From positions 1 to 64,000 of the forward strand of contig JASMDX010000049.1 in NCBI GenBank assembly GCA_030752605.1: a DNA stretch of 64,000 bases, given 5' to 3'. Source of the DNA: GCA-2731375 sp002731375. Lineage in GTDB: Bacteria; Pseudomonadota; Alphaproteobacteria; GCA-2731375. Positions within the stretch are counted from its first letter, which is position 1. The number at the start of each line of letters is the position of its first letter. Position numbers and translations under genes: made by a program. The notes beneath the pieces are model-generated. The model did not search any database, had not been told where the DNA came from, and was given only the letters and a program-made list of their open reading frames with translations. Below, piece after piece: positions 16,366 through 25,214 of the stretch.

Positions 16366-17387
16366 CGGTCTTCGAGGAAGGTTTTCAGGGCGGGTGCCCA
16401 CTGTTGCCAATCCTCCGTCGGCGCTAGATGGCCATAGGGGCTGTCAATCTCCACATATGAGGCATCGACGCCGCTGGCCTTTAAGTGCGCCATGGTTGGT
16501 TCCGCCAGCTCGTCCGCCGGAAAGCGTTTGTCCGTATTGGACAGCACATACAACAACGGCGCTTTGATATTAGCGGCTTTATCCCAAGCATTGAACCGCA
16601 CCGCCGCCCGCCGCAGCACGATCAGGGCATTGGCATCAAATTTACCGGCCCAATCCCGGCCGCGTTTTTCCAGTTCCGCCGTTGCCGCGTCCCCGCTGCC
16701 CAGTTGATCCAGAAGGGCACGGGCGACACCATAACCTCGCAGGGTCTCAACCCGCTGCCTGGCTAGCATCGCCAGGACATCGCCATCGGGTTCCCCATCA
16801 TAATAATCACCGCCGTTCCAGCCGGGACATCGGGCGAAATAATCCTCGATTTCCTTGATGCTTTCGGGTCCGCCCCGGCTCCTGTTCCAAGTAGCGACCG
16901 GAACCAGGGTACGCATGCGTTCGGGCTCGCTGACGCCCCATTGGAATGTCAGATAGCCGCCGTAGGAAAAGCCCACCACCGCCGCCAGTTGCCCGATGCC
17001 CAGATGATCCAGCAACAGCCCCTGGGCGCGCACCATGTCATCGGTTGTGACATAGGGAAATCTTGGGCCAAAGGGCCGATCGGTGGCCGGGTTCGTGCTA
17101 CCCGGTCCCGTGGAGCCAAAAGCAGAGCCAATCATGTTCGAGCAGACCACGAAGAAGCGGTCGGTATCAATGGCCCGGCCCGGTCCGATCAGATTATGCC
17201 ACCAGCCCGCCATATCGCCCGCCGCATGTGGATTGGAGGTATAGCCGTGACAGAGTAGAATGGCATTGCCGGCATTTGCGTTCAGCCTGCCATAGGTCTC
17301 ATAAGCCAGGTGCAGCGGGGCCAGCGCGCCGCCCAACTCCAGGTCAAAATCCGGCACTTCGAAAAGCGTCGATGTCGAAAGCAGCAT
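16362..17387 (-). CDS. Alpha/beta-hydrolase, homoserine O-acetyltransferase-like
   Basis: A 341-residue alpha/beta-hydrolase of the MetX-like (COG2021) group. It has the family N-terminal LAYETYGRLNANAGNAILLC, an oxyanion region NPHAAG, and a nucleophile elbow GFSYGGYLTFQWG near residue 143. The C-terminal histidine is in SPYGHLAPTEDWQQW. True MetX enzymes have a GGSMGG elbow, so methionine biosynthesis is doubtful. A hydrolase or acyltransferase in the adjoining catabolic operon is likelier. Its stop overlaps the start of the MFS gene by four bases. It is divergent from the SDR gene with an 84-base spacer. Confidence 0.75.
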   Translation of the reverse strand: MLLSTSTLFEVPDFDLELGGALAPLHLAYETYGRLNANAGNAILLCHGYTSNPHAAGDMAGWWHNLIGPGRAIDTDRFFVVCSNMIGSAFGSTGPGSTNPATDRPFGPRFPYVTTDDMVRAQGLLLDHLGIGQLAAVVGFSYGGYLTFQWGVSEPERMRTLVPVATWNRSRGGPESIKEIEDYFARCPGWNGGDYYDGEPDGDVLAMLARQRVETLRGYGVARALLDQLGSGDAATAELEKRGRDWAGKFDANALIVLRRAAVRFNAWDKAANIKAPLLYVLSNTDKRFPADELAEPTMAHLKASGVDASYVEIDSPYGHLAPTEDWQQWAPALKTFLEDR

Positions 17388-17471
17388 TATCTTCTCCAGG
17401 AAATCACGATGCTATCGTAGCATGACTAATCCTATTTGCTATGATCCCAACACGGACAGGGAGATAGCTAC

Positions 17472-18227
17472 ATGGTTTCCAAACAGCTCTCAGGCAAGAT
17501 CGCGCTGGTAACCGGCGCAGGACAAAATATAGGCCGGGCCATCGCGCACAGTTTGGCCGCGGACGGTGCATTTGTCATGGTCAATGGACGGGGCAATTCG
17601 TCGGCCGTCGAATCCGTCGCGGCGGAAATCAATGATGCCGGCGGGACCGCGATTAGCCACTTGGCGGATATCTCGGATGAAGGCGCAGTAGAGGAGATGG
17701 TCGCACGCTTAGCCGCAGAAGCCGGCGGCGTAGATATCGTGGTCTCCAACGCCGGCCTGCGCCGTCAGACACCGTTCGTGGAGATGAGCTTTGCGGAATG
17801 GCGGGAAATCCTCTCAGTTGCCTTGGACGGCGCCTTTCTGCTGACCCGCCAGGCGGTGCCCCATATGCAGGCACGCGGCGGCGGCGCCTTTATCGGGCTG
17901 AGTGGTATTTCCAACCATATCGGCGCCAAGGAACGGGCCCACGTCAATGCCTCGAAGGCCGGCCTGGAAGGTTTCGTACGCGGCCTGGCGATGGAGTTGG
18001 CGGCGGACAATATCACCGCCAATATCGTTGCACCCGGTGCTATCGACACCGTGCGCGGGGCCGCCGCCGGCGCCCGGCCGCCCGGTGTCCACGATAAAAT
18101 TCCACTGGGCCGGGCCGGTACGGTAGATGAGATCGCGGCCATGGTCCGCCATCTGGCCGGCCCTCAGGGCGGCTATATCACCGGGCAATGCATTCACATC
18201 AACGGTGGCATATATTTGGGCCATTAG
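17472..18227 (+). CDS. SDR-family protein lacking the canonical catalytic tyrosine
   Basis: A 251-residue short-chain dehydrogenase/reductase with the cofactor motif TGAGQNIGRA (residues 14-23) and the structural NAG motif at 93-95. The active-site region is IGLSGISNHIGAKERAHVNA, then SKAG: Ser144 and Lys162 are present. The tyrosine of YxxxK is replaced by Val158, with His157 next to it. The same AHVxASK pattern occurs in a minor SDR subgroup, from memory. The enzyme may use another proton donor or act non-redox. It is followed 63 bases later by an RraA-like gene, probably in one operon. Confidence 0.85.
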   Translation: MVSKQLSGKIALVTGAGQNIGRAIAHSLAADGAFVMVNGRGNSSAVESVAAEINDAGGTAISHLADISDEGAVEEMVARLAAEAGGVDIVVSNAGLRRQTPFVEMSFAEWREILSVALDGAFLLTRQAVPHMQARGGGAFIGLSGISNHIGAKERAHVNASKAGLEGFVRGLAMELAADNITANIVAPGAIDTVRGAAAGARPPGVHDKIPLGRAGTVDEIAAMVRHLAGPQGGYITGQCIHINGGIYLGH

Positions 18228-18290
18228 AATAGAATTGGCCAAGCACACAAGCAAAGCCGATTGGGCCGACAAGTTGGAGGAATAGGTACC

Positions 18291-19034
18291 ATGGCAGTAG
18301 CCAAGAAACCGAAACGCGTTAGCAAGGCCGTCATCAATAAGCTCAAGCGCGTCACGACACCGACCATCACGACACAATTGATGAGCAATCATGGCCTCAA
18401 GAACGTTTCCCTGCGCAAGGTTCTGCCTGTCGACCCCGGCCTGGGCGCTTTTGCCGGACCGGCGTATACCCTGCGCTACATTCCCCTGCGCGAAGACCTG
18501 CATGCCAAACAGTATCTCGATCATCCGGAAAATCTAATGACCCCCGCCGTGGAAGAGATACCCGCAGGGTCGGTCATGGTGATGGATGCGAATGGCCGCA
18601 ATGATGTCGGCATTCTGGGCGGCAATATTCTAATGCGCCTGAAGATGCGCAAGATCGCCGGCGCCGTCACCGATGGCGGTATGCGCGACATCCCTGAGAT
18701 CGCAGAACTGCGTCTGCCGGTCTGCTGCGACAGCGCCGCCCCGCCGCCCAGCTTTACCAAGCTGATGCTGGTGGAAATCCAAGGCCCGATATCCTGCGGC
18801 GGCGTGCCCATCTATCCCGGCGACATCATCGTTGGTGACAGTGAGGGCACCGTCGCCGTGCCGGCTGAATTCGCCGCCTCGGTGGCCAAGGGTGGCCTGG
18901 CCCAGGACCACATCGAGGGCTGGATCAACAAGCAGTTGGCGAAGGGCCAGCCCATGCCGGGTCTGTATCCACCCTCCCCCAAGGTCCGCGCGGCTTACGA
19001 ACGCTGGGTGGCTGCCGGCGAACCGGACGACTAG
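18291..19034 (+). CDS. RraA-like protein (HMG/CHA aldolase superfamily)
   Basis: A 247-residue protein of the RraA-like / 4-hydroxy-4-methyl-2-oxoglutarate aldolase family. Typical features are GGNILMRLKMRKIAGAVTDG followed by GMRDIPEI, where the Arg and Asp bind substrate and metal in the aldolases. The late GDIIVGDSEGTVAVPAEF motif is also present. The basic N-terminus (AVAKKPKRVSKAVINKLKRV) is longer than in RraA itself. The start has GGAGG about 10 bases upstream. True RraA inhibits RNase E, but family members in catabolic clusters are more often aldolases or oxaloacetate decarboxylases. That role is inferred here from context. Confidence 0.8.
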   Translation: MAVAKKPKRVSKAVINKLKRVTTPTITTQLMSNHGLKNVSLRKVLPVDPGLGAFAGPAYTLRYIPLREDLHAKQYLDHPENLMTPAVEEIPAGSVMVMDANGRNDVGILGGNILMRLKMRKIAGAVTDGGMRDIPEIAELRLPVCCDSAAPPPSFTKLMLVEIQGPISCGGVPIYPGDIIVGDSEGTVAVPAEFAASVAKGGLAQDHIEGWINKQLAKGQPMPGLYPPSPKVRAAYERWVAAGEPDD

Positions 19035-19162
19035 GCCATGAGATTTTGATAGATTTAGCTGGAGTATAACAGTTGCGCATTGACTTGGTTTCACATGGAT
19101 TTTGCCATAATTCAGGGCTAAACTTTCATAAATAGTAGCTTAAACTAGGTAGAAGTGAATTA

Positions 19163-20116
19163 ATGAGATTCGAAACAGGCGCCGTCAATCTTCTTGATAC
19201 AATTGGCAACACACCCCTGGTGTCATTGGAAAACCTGTTTTCAAAATACCGCGCCAAGGTGTTCGCTAAGCTGGAATTTTTCAACCCGACAAGCAGCATC
19301 AAGGACAGGATCGTCCATCATATCGTCGCCGATGCCGAAGCGACGGGACGGCTCAAACCCGGCGGCACCATCGTGGAAAACACTTCCGGCAACACGGGTG
19401 CAGCCATCGCCATGATTGCCGCCCTGAAGGGCTACCGCGCCGTACTGACCATGCCCGACAAGGTCTCGGCGGAGAAGCAGGCCGCGCTTACTGCCCTGGG
19501 TGCCGAGATCGTCGTCTGCCCGACCGATGCCGCCCCCGGCAGCGCCGATCATTATGTCCAGCGGGCCAGGGATATCGCGGCTGAAACGCCCAATTCATTC
19601 ATGATCAACCAATACGACAATCTCATGAACGCCGATGCCCATTATCAATCCACGGGGCCGGAAATCTGGCGCCAAAGCGGCGGCGCGGTGGACTACTTCG
19701 TCGCCTCGGGCAGTACCGGCGGCACCATCAGCGGCGTCGGACGTTATCTCAAGGAGCAAAAGTCAGAGGTCAAGGTTTTGATGCCCGATCCCATCGGTTC
19801 GATTTACTACACGTATTTCAAGACCGGGAGGATCGACGAAAGCGAAATTGGCAGCTATCAGGTCGAGGGCATCGGCGAGGATCACATCGCCAAATGCATG
19901 GACTTCTCCGTAGTCGATGAAATGCTGCAATTTACCGATGACGACGCCTTTGCCATGACCCGGCGCCTGGCCGCCAGTGAGGGCATCCTGGCCGGCGGCA
20001 GCTCCGGCGCCAATCTGTTTGGCTGCATGAAATTAGCGGAACGCCTTGATGCGCCGGTTAATATCGTTACTGTCCTGCCCGATAGCGGTCTGAAATATCT
20101 ATCGAAGATATTCTGA
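19163..20116 (+). CDS. PLP-dependent cysteine synthase / cystathionine beta-synthase-like enzyme
   Basis: A 317-residue fold type II PLP enzyme. The PLP lysine is in TSSIKDRIV (about residue 47). The substrate loop is ENTSGNTGAAIA, the phosphate-binding loop is ASGSTGGTISG, and the C-terminal GGSSGAN serine contact is present. The segment YQVEGIGEDHIAKCMDF and the C-terminal LPDSGLKYLSKIF resemble cystathionine beta-synthase catalytic cores more than CysK. No CBS regulatory domains follow. It would make cysteine from O-acetylserine or cystathionine from serine and homocysteine. It converges on the epimerase gene with a 9-base gap. Confidence 0.85.
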   Translation: MRFETGAVNLLDTIGNTPLVSLENLFSKYRAKVFAKLEFFNPTSSIKDRIVHHIVADAEATGRLKPGGTIVENTSGNTGAAIAMIAALKGYRAVLTMPDKVSAEKQAALTALGAEIVVCPTDAAPGSADHYVQRARDIAAETPNSFMINQYDNLMNADAHYQSTGPEIWRQSGGAVDYFVASGSTGGTISGVGRYLKEQKSEVKVLMPDPIGSIYYTYFKTGRIDESEIGSYQVEGIGEDHIAKCMDFSVVDEMLQFTDDDAFAMTRRLAASEGILAGGSSGANLFGCMKLAERLDAPVNIVTVLPDSGLKYLSKIF

Positions 20117-20125
20117 GACCATTGG

Positions 20126-21235
20126 CTAGCGGGCCCGGTGATCCCGATCCAATCCAGGTTTCTTCGGATGGGGATAAGGGTGATGAAAATCCAGCGGCGT
20201 ATGTTCAATGGCCGATAGCTTTGCGCAGCTGTCCCGATAGACGGCGGCGATTTCATCTTCGAGGCGGTAGTTCTCAGCCAACAGATCGCGGAATTTTTCG
20301 TCTTCCTGGGGCGGATTGTCTTGGTACCAGCGCACAGTGCGCGCCATTGCCTCAAGGGGCGATACCAGATCCCTATAACCGAGCTCTGACTTGATCTTGT
20401 AGAGATCGAAAATCTGATGGTTCGAAGGTCCAAAAAACATCATCAGACTACGGGCGGGATAAGCGAAACGGTCCGGCACGCCGACAACCTCGACCTCACT
20501 AGCCATGGCACGGCCCACCACCTCGATCCATTGCGCCATAGTCAGCTGTAATTCGTCGGCGCAATTATAGACCTGTCCGGCCGCCGCTCCGGGTTTTTGC
20601 GCGGCCAGCAAAACCGCATGGGCGACGTTCTCTGAATAGCCGCGCGAGGTTAGTGTCAGGCCGCCGTCCGGCAGCACGATATGGGGGCGCTTGTCGATAA
20701 AGCGGCGCATGATCGTCCACACCGACGGCGTCAGCTGCCTGGGCCCATAGACCACTGGATAGCGAAAATGCGTGGCGCTGTAACGGCCCTGGGCATGGCC
20801 CTGCATGACGGCTTCCTCGGCCAGGCGAACCAGATAGCCGAAACGGAATTCCACCTCGTCGGGTACTTTGGACGCCTCTTCCGCCAATGGAATCCCTAGG
20901 CCCTTCGGGAACAGCGTCTCGGGCTGCAGAACGCCGCGATAGCAGGGAGCGCCACCAACCGTGATCAACCGCTCCGTATGCTCGCCGACAATCTCGGCGA
21001 TATACCGGATGCGTCCATAGGTGGCGATAATCAGATCGAACTGGCGGCCGGCCAGCGCCACGCATAGGGTTTCGCGGAAATGCGGATCGCCGATGATACG
21101 CTCGACCGAAGCCGGGATAAGCTCGCTGTCATGGGTGCCGCGATGCATAATCGAAACGGCATAGCCTTGCCCGATCAAGCCGTTCACCAGATGCGGACCG
21201 GTCGGCCCGGTGCCGCCAATAACCAATGCTTTCAA
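20126..21235 (-). CDS. NAD-dependent epimerase/dehydratase (extended SDR)
   Basis: A 369-residue extended SDR starting MKALVIGGTGPTGPHLVNGL, a clear N-terminal GxxGxxG nucleotide-binding fold. The middle has YGPRQLTPSVWTIMRRF, a conserved segment of epimerase-like reductases. The classical YxxxK is not obvious in the expected region, so the exact chemistry is open. It is the last gene of a minus-strand group: NifS-like enzyme, methyltransferase, then this gene 11 bases later, suggesting co-translation and a shared small-molecule pathway. Confidence 0.78.
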   Translation of the reverse strand: MKALVIGGTGPTGPHLVNGLIGQGYAVSIMHRGTHDSELIPASVERIIGDPHFRETLCVALAGRQFDLIIATYGRIRYIAEIVGEHTERLITVGGAPCYRGVLQPETLFPKGLGIPLAEEASKVPDEVEFRFGYLVRLAEEAVMQGHAQGRYSATHFRYPVVYGPRQLTPSVWTIMRRFIDKRPHIVLPDGGLTLTSRGYSENVAHAVLLAAQKPGAAAGQVYNCADELQLTMAQWIEVVGRAMASEVEVVGVPDRFAYPARSLMMFFGPSNHQIFDLYKIKSELGYRDLVSPLEAMARTVRWYQDNPPQEDEKFRDLLAENYRLEDEIAAVYRDSCAKLSAIEHTPLDFHHPYPHPKKPGLDRDHRAR

Positions 21236-21246
21236 GAAACTTACTC

Positions 21247-22281
21247 CTAGCTTGGTTTGCGCGCCGTGATCAGGCCCAGTTGATGCGGTGTGAACCAGCG
21301 GTAGTCGGCATCGACAAAGCCGGCCTCGTCAAGAAATTCGCTCCATTCGGCACCAGTATTGACGCGCCCCAAAAAACGCCCTTCCCTGATGCCGAACAAA
21401 TTGACGAAGGCCGGATCAAGCGGCCCGGTCTTGTCATCCCGCAACATATAATCAACCACCAGGATGGTACCACCCGGCTCCAACGCATCGTACGCCTTCG
21501 CCAGTGCCGCGATCACTTTGTCCGGCATATAGCCCTGTAGCGGCGTGATGTAGGAGGCGAGATCGAAGCCAGTCGGGTACGCCGCGCCAAAAAAGTCCCC
21601 GGGCGTCGTATCGATACGGCCCGCCAGCCCGTGCTTGTCAATATATTCGCACGCTATGGCAATAACGTTGGCTTGATCAAGGATCGTGACCGCGACGCCA
21701 TCATGGCGCTCGCAGGCCGCGATGGCATAACAGCCAGAACCGCCGCCCAGATCGAGCCAGCGTTTGAAACGTGAAAAATCAAATTCCTTGGCCAGCTTGT
21801 GACCCAGACCGATCGAGGCTTCATAACCGGCCTCGGTAAATTTACGGGCGTTTTCCGGGTCCTGCATGTAGCTGAGATAGGTTCTTTCATCGTCTTCGTT
21901 GCTTTTGGCGACGGCTGTTAGATTATCAGCGATCTCTTCCCAGGCGCTATAGTCGCGGCGCGAGATATAGTCCAGATAGTCGCCAAAATATGTCCGGCTG
22001 TCCTTGACCAGGTAGCGTTGCACATCGCTCAAATTCTCGTGCCGCCCGTCAACCTTGCGCACCAGGTCCATAGATTTGCATGCCGTCAACAAACGGTCCA
22101 CCTTTTCCGCGTCGATGCCCATGGCCTCGGCCAACGCCTCCACCGTGTCGGCGCCATTTGAAATGTGGCTGAACAGATCCAATTTGATCGCCGCCAACAA
22201 CGCGCCGGTCTTCTTGAACGCCAGCGCGATATCGGTCATGCGCTCGGTCTTCATACCAAGCGTGAAATCTTCCGTTGTCAT
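21247..22281 (-). CDS. SAM-dependent O-methyltransferase-like protein
   Basis: A 344-residue class I methyltransferase of the acetylserotonin/hydroxyneurosporene O-methyltransferase type. It has an N-terminal winged-helix dimerisation domain (LDLFSHISNGADTVEALAEA). The SAM motif I is WLDLGGGSGCYAIAACERH near residue 175, with motif II TPGDFFGAAYPTGFDLASY and a late VVDYMLRDD. Members methylate hydroxyl groups of small molecules. It sits between the NifS-like gene and the epimerase gene. The substrate is unknown. Confidence 0.82.
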   Translation of the reverse strand: MTTEDFTLGMKTERMTDIALAFKKTGALLAAIKLDLFSHISNGADTVEALAEAMGIDAEKVDRLLTACKSMDLVRKVDGRHENLSDVQRYLVKDSRTYFGDYLDYISRRDYSAWEEIADNLTAVAKSNEDDERTYLSYMQDPENARKFTEAGYEASIGLGHKLAKEFDFSRFKRWLDLGGGSGCYAIAACERHDGVAVTILDQANVIAIACEYIDKHGLAGRIDTTPGDFFGAAYPTGFDLASYITPLQGYMPDKVIAALAKAYDALEPGGTILVVDYMLRDDKTGPLDPAFVNLFGIREGRFLGRVNTGAEWSEFLDEAGFVDADYRWFTPHQLGLITARKPS

Positions 22282-22328
22282 GTTCCCTCCAAAAATTGAT
22301 TATCTCCGCCTTTTTCCCGGCGGATATT

Positions 22329-24011
22329 CTATGAGTGCGCTTGCTCGTTGGGTAAGGGAAACCACTGCAGGCTCTGGGATTCCGGCGACAGCACCTGTTC
22401 GCAACAGCGGGTGTCTGGCGTTACCGCCAGCGCCGCAACGGCGTGGTCCGCCGCCGCGATCAATTCGTCCGCACCAACCGCCGTGGGTGTCTTTTTGCTG
22501 GAAACATACGCCGGCCCGCCAGCGCCGTAGGAAATATCATGTAACGACATGCCCACCGCGCCCTCGATTTTCATATGCCACCAACGACCTGTTTCCTGGT
22601 CACAACCATAGCATGGCAAAAGCCGCCAACCGTTATCGGCTATCCATTCGATGGCGCTCAATATCAGCTCAATCTCTGCCTCGGAATTGAAGTAGTTCAG
22701 GCTGAACCGGGTCCAGCCGGGTTTGATCAGCTCACAGCCGGCCAGGATCTGCTTCTCGAATTGCTTCGATGTTTCGGCGTCTATATCCAGCAGACGATGG
22801 CCATAAGGCCCCGCGCAGGAACAGCCGCCGCGGGTCTGGATACCGAAATAGTCATTCATCAAAGCGACGACAAAATTATGATGCAGATAGCGTTCGCCGC
22901 AATTGATCAGAAATGAAATGATAGGCAACCGCGCCATCGTATCGTTGCCCAAGACCTTGATATTCGGGTTCCGGCCCAGGCGGTCAACGGCGTGGCGGGC
23001 CAGCTCGATTTCATGTGCCAGTATGGCATCCGCCCCCACTGCATCCTTCAACTGAAAGACCAGCCCGGCGCGTATGGCACCAACAATATCAGGCGTGCCG
23101 CCTTCTTCGCGGTGTTCATGATCAGCCAAATACTCGTGCTCATCAGCGCTGACATAGCTCACGGTGCCGCCGCCAGGTATAACGGGGACACGGTTTTGCA
23201 TCAGGGCACGCTTCATGATCAAAACGCCGGGGGTTCCCGGCCCTCCGGGGAATTTATGCGGCGAAATAAAAATTGCGTCCTTGGCCGCGTCTGCCGCGCC
23301 ATCGGGATTCATTTCAATGGGCACATATGGCGCGGCGGCGGCAAAGTCCCAGGCCGAGATGGCGCCGTAGCGATGCAGTAACCGCGTAACCGCATGGGTA
23401 TCGGTAAGGATACCAGTGACGTTTGAGGCGGTTGAGAAACTGCCAATTTTTAGGGGCCGGTTGGCAAAACGCAACAGCTCCGCCTGCAAATGTTCCTGGT
23501 CAACCAGGCCGGTATCGTCTTCATCGATCGCCACCACATCGGCGATGGTTTCACGCCACGACACCTCGTTGGAATGATGCTCGAACGGTCCAACGAAAAC
23601 CACGGGCCGTCGGTTCGCCGGGATCTGCCGGGACAGCTCATAGTGGGCATCCAACTCATCGGGCAGGCGCAGATTGAGAATATTGACAAAGCGGTCAACC
23701 GCACCTGTGGCACCAGCGCCGCAAAAAATCACCGCATCGCCCTCGTCTCCGCCCACGGCATCGAGAATGATCCGGCGTGCGTCTTCGCGGAAACGCGTCG
23801 TCTGATAGCCGGTACCCGATGTCTCGGTATGGGTGTTGGCGTAATAGGGTAAAACCTCGTCGCGGATAAAATCCTCGATAAAACTCAACGAACGGCCCGA
23901 CGCCGTGTAATCAGCATAGACGATCTTGCGCGGGCCAAGCGGGCCCCCGATCGAATGGTCGACACCAACCTGTGCCTCGCGGATGGTGGCAAGAAAACCG
24001 GCATCGCTCAT
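22329..24011 (-). CDS. Long class V aminotransferase / cysteine desulfurase-like protein
   Basis: A 560-residue fold type I PLP protein. The first 400 or so residues are NifS/Csd-like: a start segment IVYADYTASGRSLSFIEDFI, the PLP aspartate in AISAWDFAAAAPYVPIE, the lysine motif FISPHKFPGGPGTPGV, and a cysteine loop IQTRGGCSCAGPYGHRLL. About 140 further residues follow with a C-x-x-C element (PCYGCDQETGRWWH) and several cysteines near the end. That extension is unusual for cysteine desulfurases. The start chosen gives MSDAGFLATI with a GGGA element 6 bases upstream. It may mobilise sulfur or act as a carbon-sulfur lyase in the pathway of the adjacent methyltransferase and epimerase. Confidence 0.75.
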   Translation of the reverse strand: MSDAGFLATIREAQVGVDHSIGGPLGPRKIVYADYTASGRSLSFIEDFIRDEVLPYYANTHTETSGTGYQTTRFREDARRIILDAVGGDEGDAVIFCGAGATGAVDRFVNILNLRLPDELDAHYELSRQIPANRRPVVFVGPFEHHSNEVSWRETIADVVAIDEDDTGLVDQEHLQAELLRFANRPLKIGSFSTASNVTGILTDTHAVTRLLHRYGAISAWDFAAAAPYVPIEMNPDGAADAAKDAIFISPHKFPGGPGTPGVLIMKRALMQNRVPVIPGGGTVSYVSADEHEYLADHEHREEGGTPDIVGAIRAGLVFQLKDAVGADAILAHEIELARHAVDRLGRNPNIKVLGNDTMARLPIISFLINCGERYLHHNFVVALMNDYFGIQTRGGCSCAGPYGHRLLDIDAETSKQFEKQILAGCELIKPGWTRFSLNYFNSEAEIELILSAIEWIADNGWRLLPCYGCDQETGRWWHMKIEGAVGMSLHDISYGAGGPAYVSSKKTPTAVGADELIAAADHAVAALAVTPDTRCCEQVLSPESQSLQWFPLPNEQAHS

Positions 24012-24099
24012 GATGTTCCCATCCCCGAAAGCCGTGCGAAATATCACGTCATCAGTCTGTATAATAGAAGATACATTCTTTCGGTCCGGGCAAGCAATA

Positions 24100-24470
24100 T
24101 CAAGCAAAACTCGCCGCCGTAGCTATTTCCTTGAACATCGTGTAACTCGCAACCAAAAGGAGGAATAACGCGAATCTGGTCTTCAGAATGGCTTCAGGGA
24201 TCTTGTATGAAATTAAGCCACCCAAGAAACCGGCGCTCACGGCGATAGCGGAAAAGGTCGCCATTGGGTCCAGGTCAATGGGCACCGCGCCAGCGTAACC
24301 GGCGAAACCCGGGTACTATCTCAGTGCGATGATCGCCAACGAGATACCCATCCCCTATTTCATGGGCAGACCGGAAAGCAGAACCAGGGCCGGCACGATC
24401 AGAAACCCACCACCACCCCGACGATCAACGCAAGTATGGACATACAGAAGCCATCCCAAACACTTTACCG
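24100..24470 (-). pseudogene. TauE/SafE-type sulfite exporter remnant
   Basis: The minus strand encodes the C-terminal half of a TauE/SafE permease in pieces. They read SILALIVGVVVG, a frameshift, FLIVPALVLLSGLPMK, TAG at 24355-24357, GMGISLAIIALR, TAG at 24316-24318, then YPGFAGYAGAVPIDLDPMAT and an uninterrupted last segment ending FKEIATAASFA. The order and spacing of these blocks are those of TauE/SafE proteins. The N-terminal half is missing. It lies immediately downstream of an intact ArsR-type regulator, an arrangement known for bigR-type sulfur-detoxification operons. Confidence 0.8.
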
Positions 24471-24488
24471 GCTTCCAGGATGGCGGCG

Positions 24489-24788
24489 TTATTCCGGCGC
24501 ACAGTAGAGCCGGTGCAACAAGGCAATGATTTCCTGGGCTTCACTGCTGGAAAGAGAATATCGAATTTCCTTGGCATTGCGTTGATTCGTGACGAGCCCT
24601 TCCTTGCGCAATCGCGCCAGGTGCTGCGACAGTCTCGGCTGCGGAATGCCGGTCGCATGTTCTAGCGAGGTGACGTTCATCTCTTCCTGCACCAGCATGC
24701 ACAGAATTTGCAATCTGTCCGGATTTGCAATTGCCTTGAGAATCTTGCTCGCCTCGACCGCGACCTCGGCAAGTTCAGTTGAATCCAC
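24489..24788 (-). CDS. ArsR-family repressor, SqrR/BigR-like persulfide sensor candidate
   Basis: A 99-residue winged-helix regulator (ILKAIANPDRLQILCMLVQE, then LEHATGIPQPRLSQHLARLR). Two cysteines occupy Cys30 in helix 2 and Cys96 in LLHRLYCAPE. This matches the cysteine pair that forms a polysulfide bridge in SqrR/BigR regulators of hydrogen sulfide detoxification. It lacks the ELCVCDL metal site of ArsR/SmtB. Its expected target, the TauE/SafE exporter gene next to it, is broken, so its remaining regulon must lie elsewhere. The family call is strong; the ligand is inferred from the cysteines and neighbour. Confidence 0.87.
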   Translation of the reverse strand: MDSTELAEVAVEASKILKAIANPDRLQILCMLVQEEMNVTSLEHATGIPQPRLSQHLARLRKEGLVTNQRNAKEIRYSLSSSEAQEIIALLHRLYCAPE

Positions 24789-25009
24789 GATCTATTTCCG
24801 TTCCCATTCCGTCAGAATTCTTTGACGCCATTCCTGAATTGACCGAGCTGCACAAGGAAGTCAAGTTTGTTGCGCAGGCATACCACCAAGGCGATCAAGG
24901 GCATCGTGTGTTGAGCCGGTCAGCCCAACTCCGACTTTTTCAAATTGTCCGCCAGGGTCCTCAAAAAGACAATAGAGGACTGGGTTTCGGGTAGTTGCCC
25001 ACTAGGACT

Positions 25010-25192
25010 TTATTGTAGATACGGTAGCGAAGCCACGGCCAGTGCGGTGCCCACGATAATAACGGCAAAAATGACCTGGCCGCGTTTCGTGGTCCAGCTT
25101 TTCGGCAGGCCCAGCAGAATGGCGATACGGCGGGCGCCCAGCCACCAGACCAGTCCGCCAACAATGATTAGCAGTAAAAGTACGGCTTTCAT
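25010..25192 (-). CDS. Small two-helix membrane protein, unknown
   Basis: A 60-residue protein with two hydrophobic segments (VLLLLIIVGGLVWWLGARRI and QVIFAVIIVGTALAVASLPY) separated by a short basic linker (LPKSWTTKRG). It begins 22 bases after the alpha/beta-hydrolase gene on the same strand and is probably co-transcribed. No conventional ribosome-binding site is seen. I recognise no family. The 220 bases between it and the ArsR gene hold nothing I can identify. Confidence 0.55.
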   Translation of the reverse strand: MKAVLLLLIIVGGLVWWLGARRIAILLGLPKSWTTKRGQVIFAVIIVGTALAVASLPYLQ

Positions 25193-25214
25193 TACCGCAA
25201 GCGCGTCCTAGCCC

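Noticed and set aside
17388..17471. SAM-II riboswitch upstream of the MetX-like gene
   Set aside because: The spacer was read for the SAM-II core upstream of the start and nothing similar was found; the protein also lacks the MetX nucleophile elbow.
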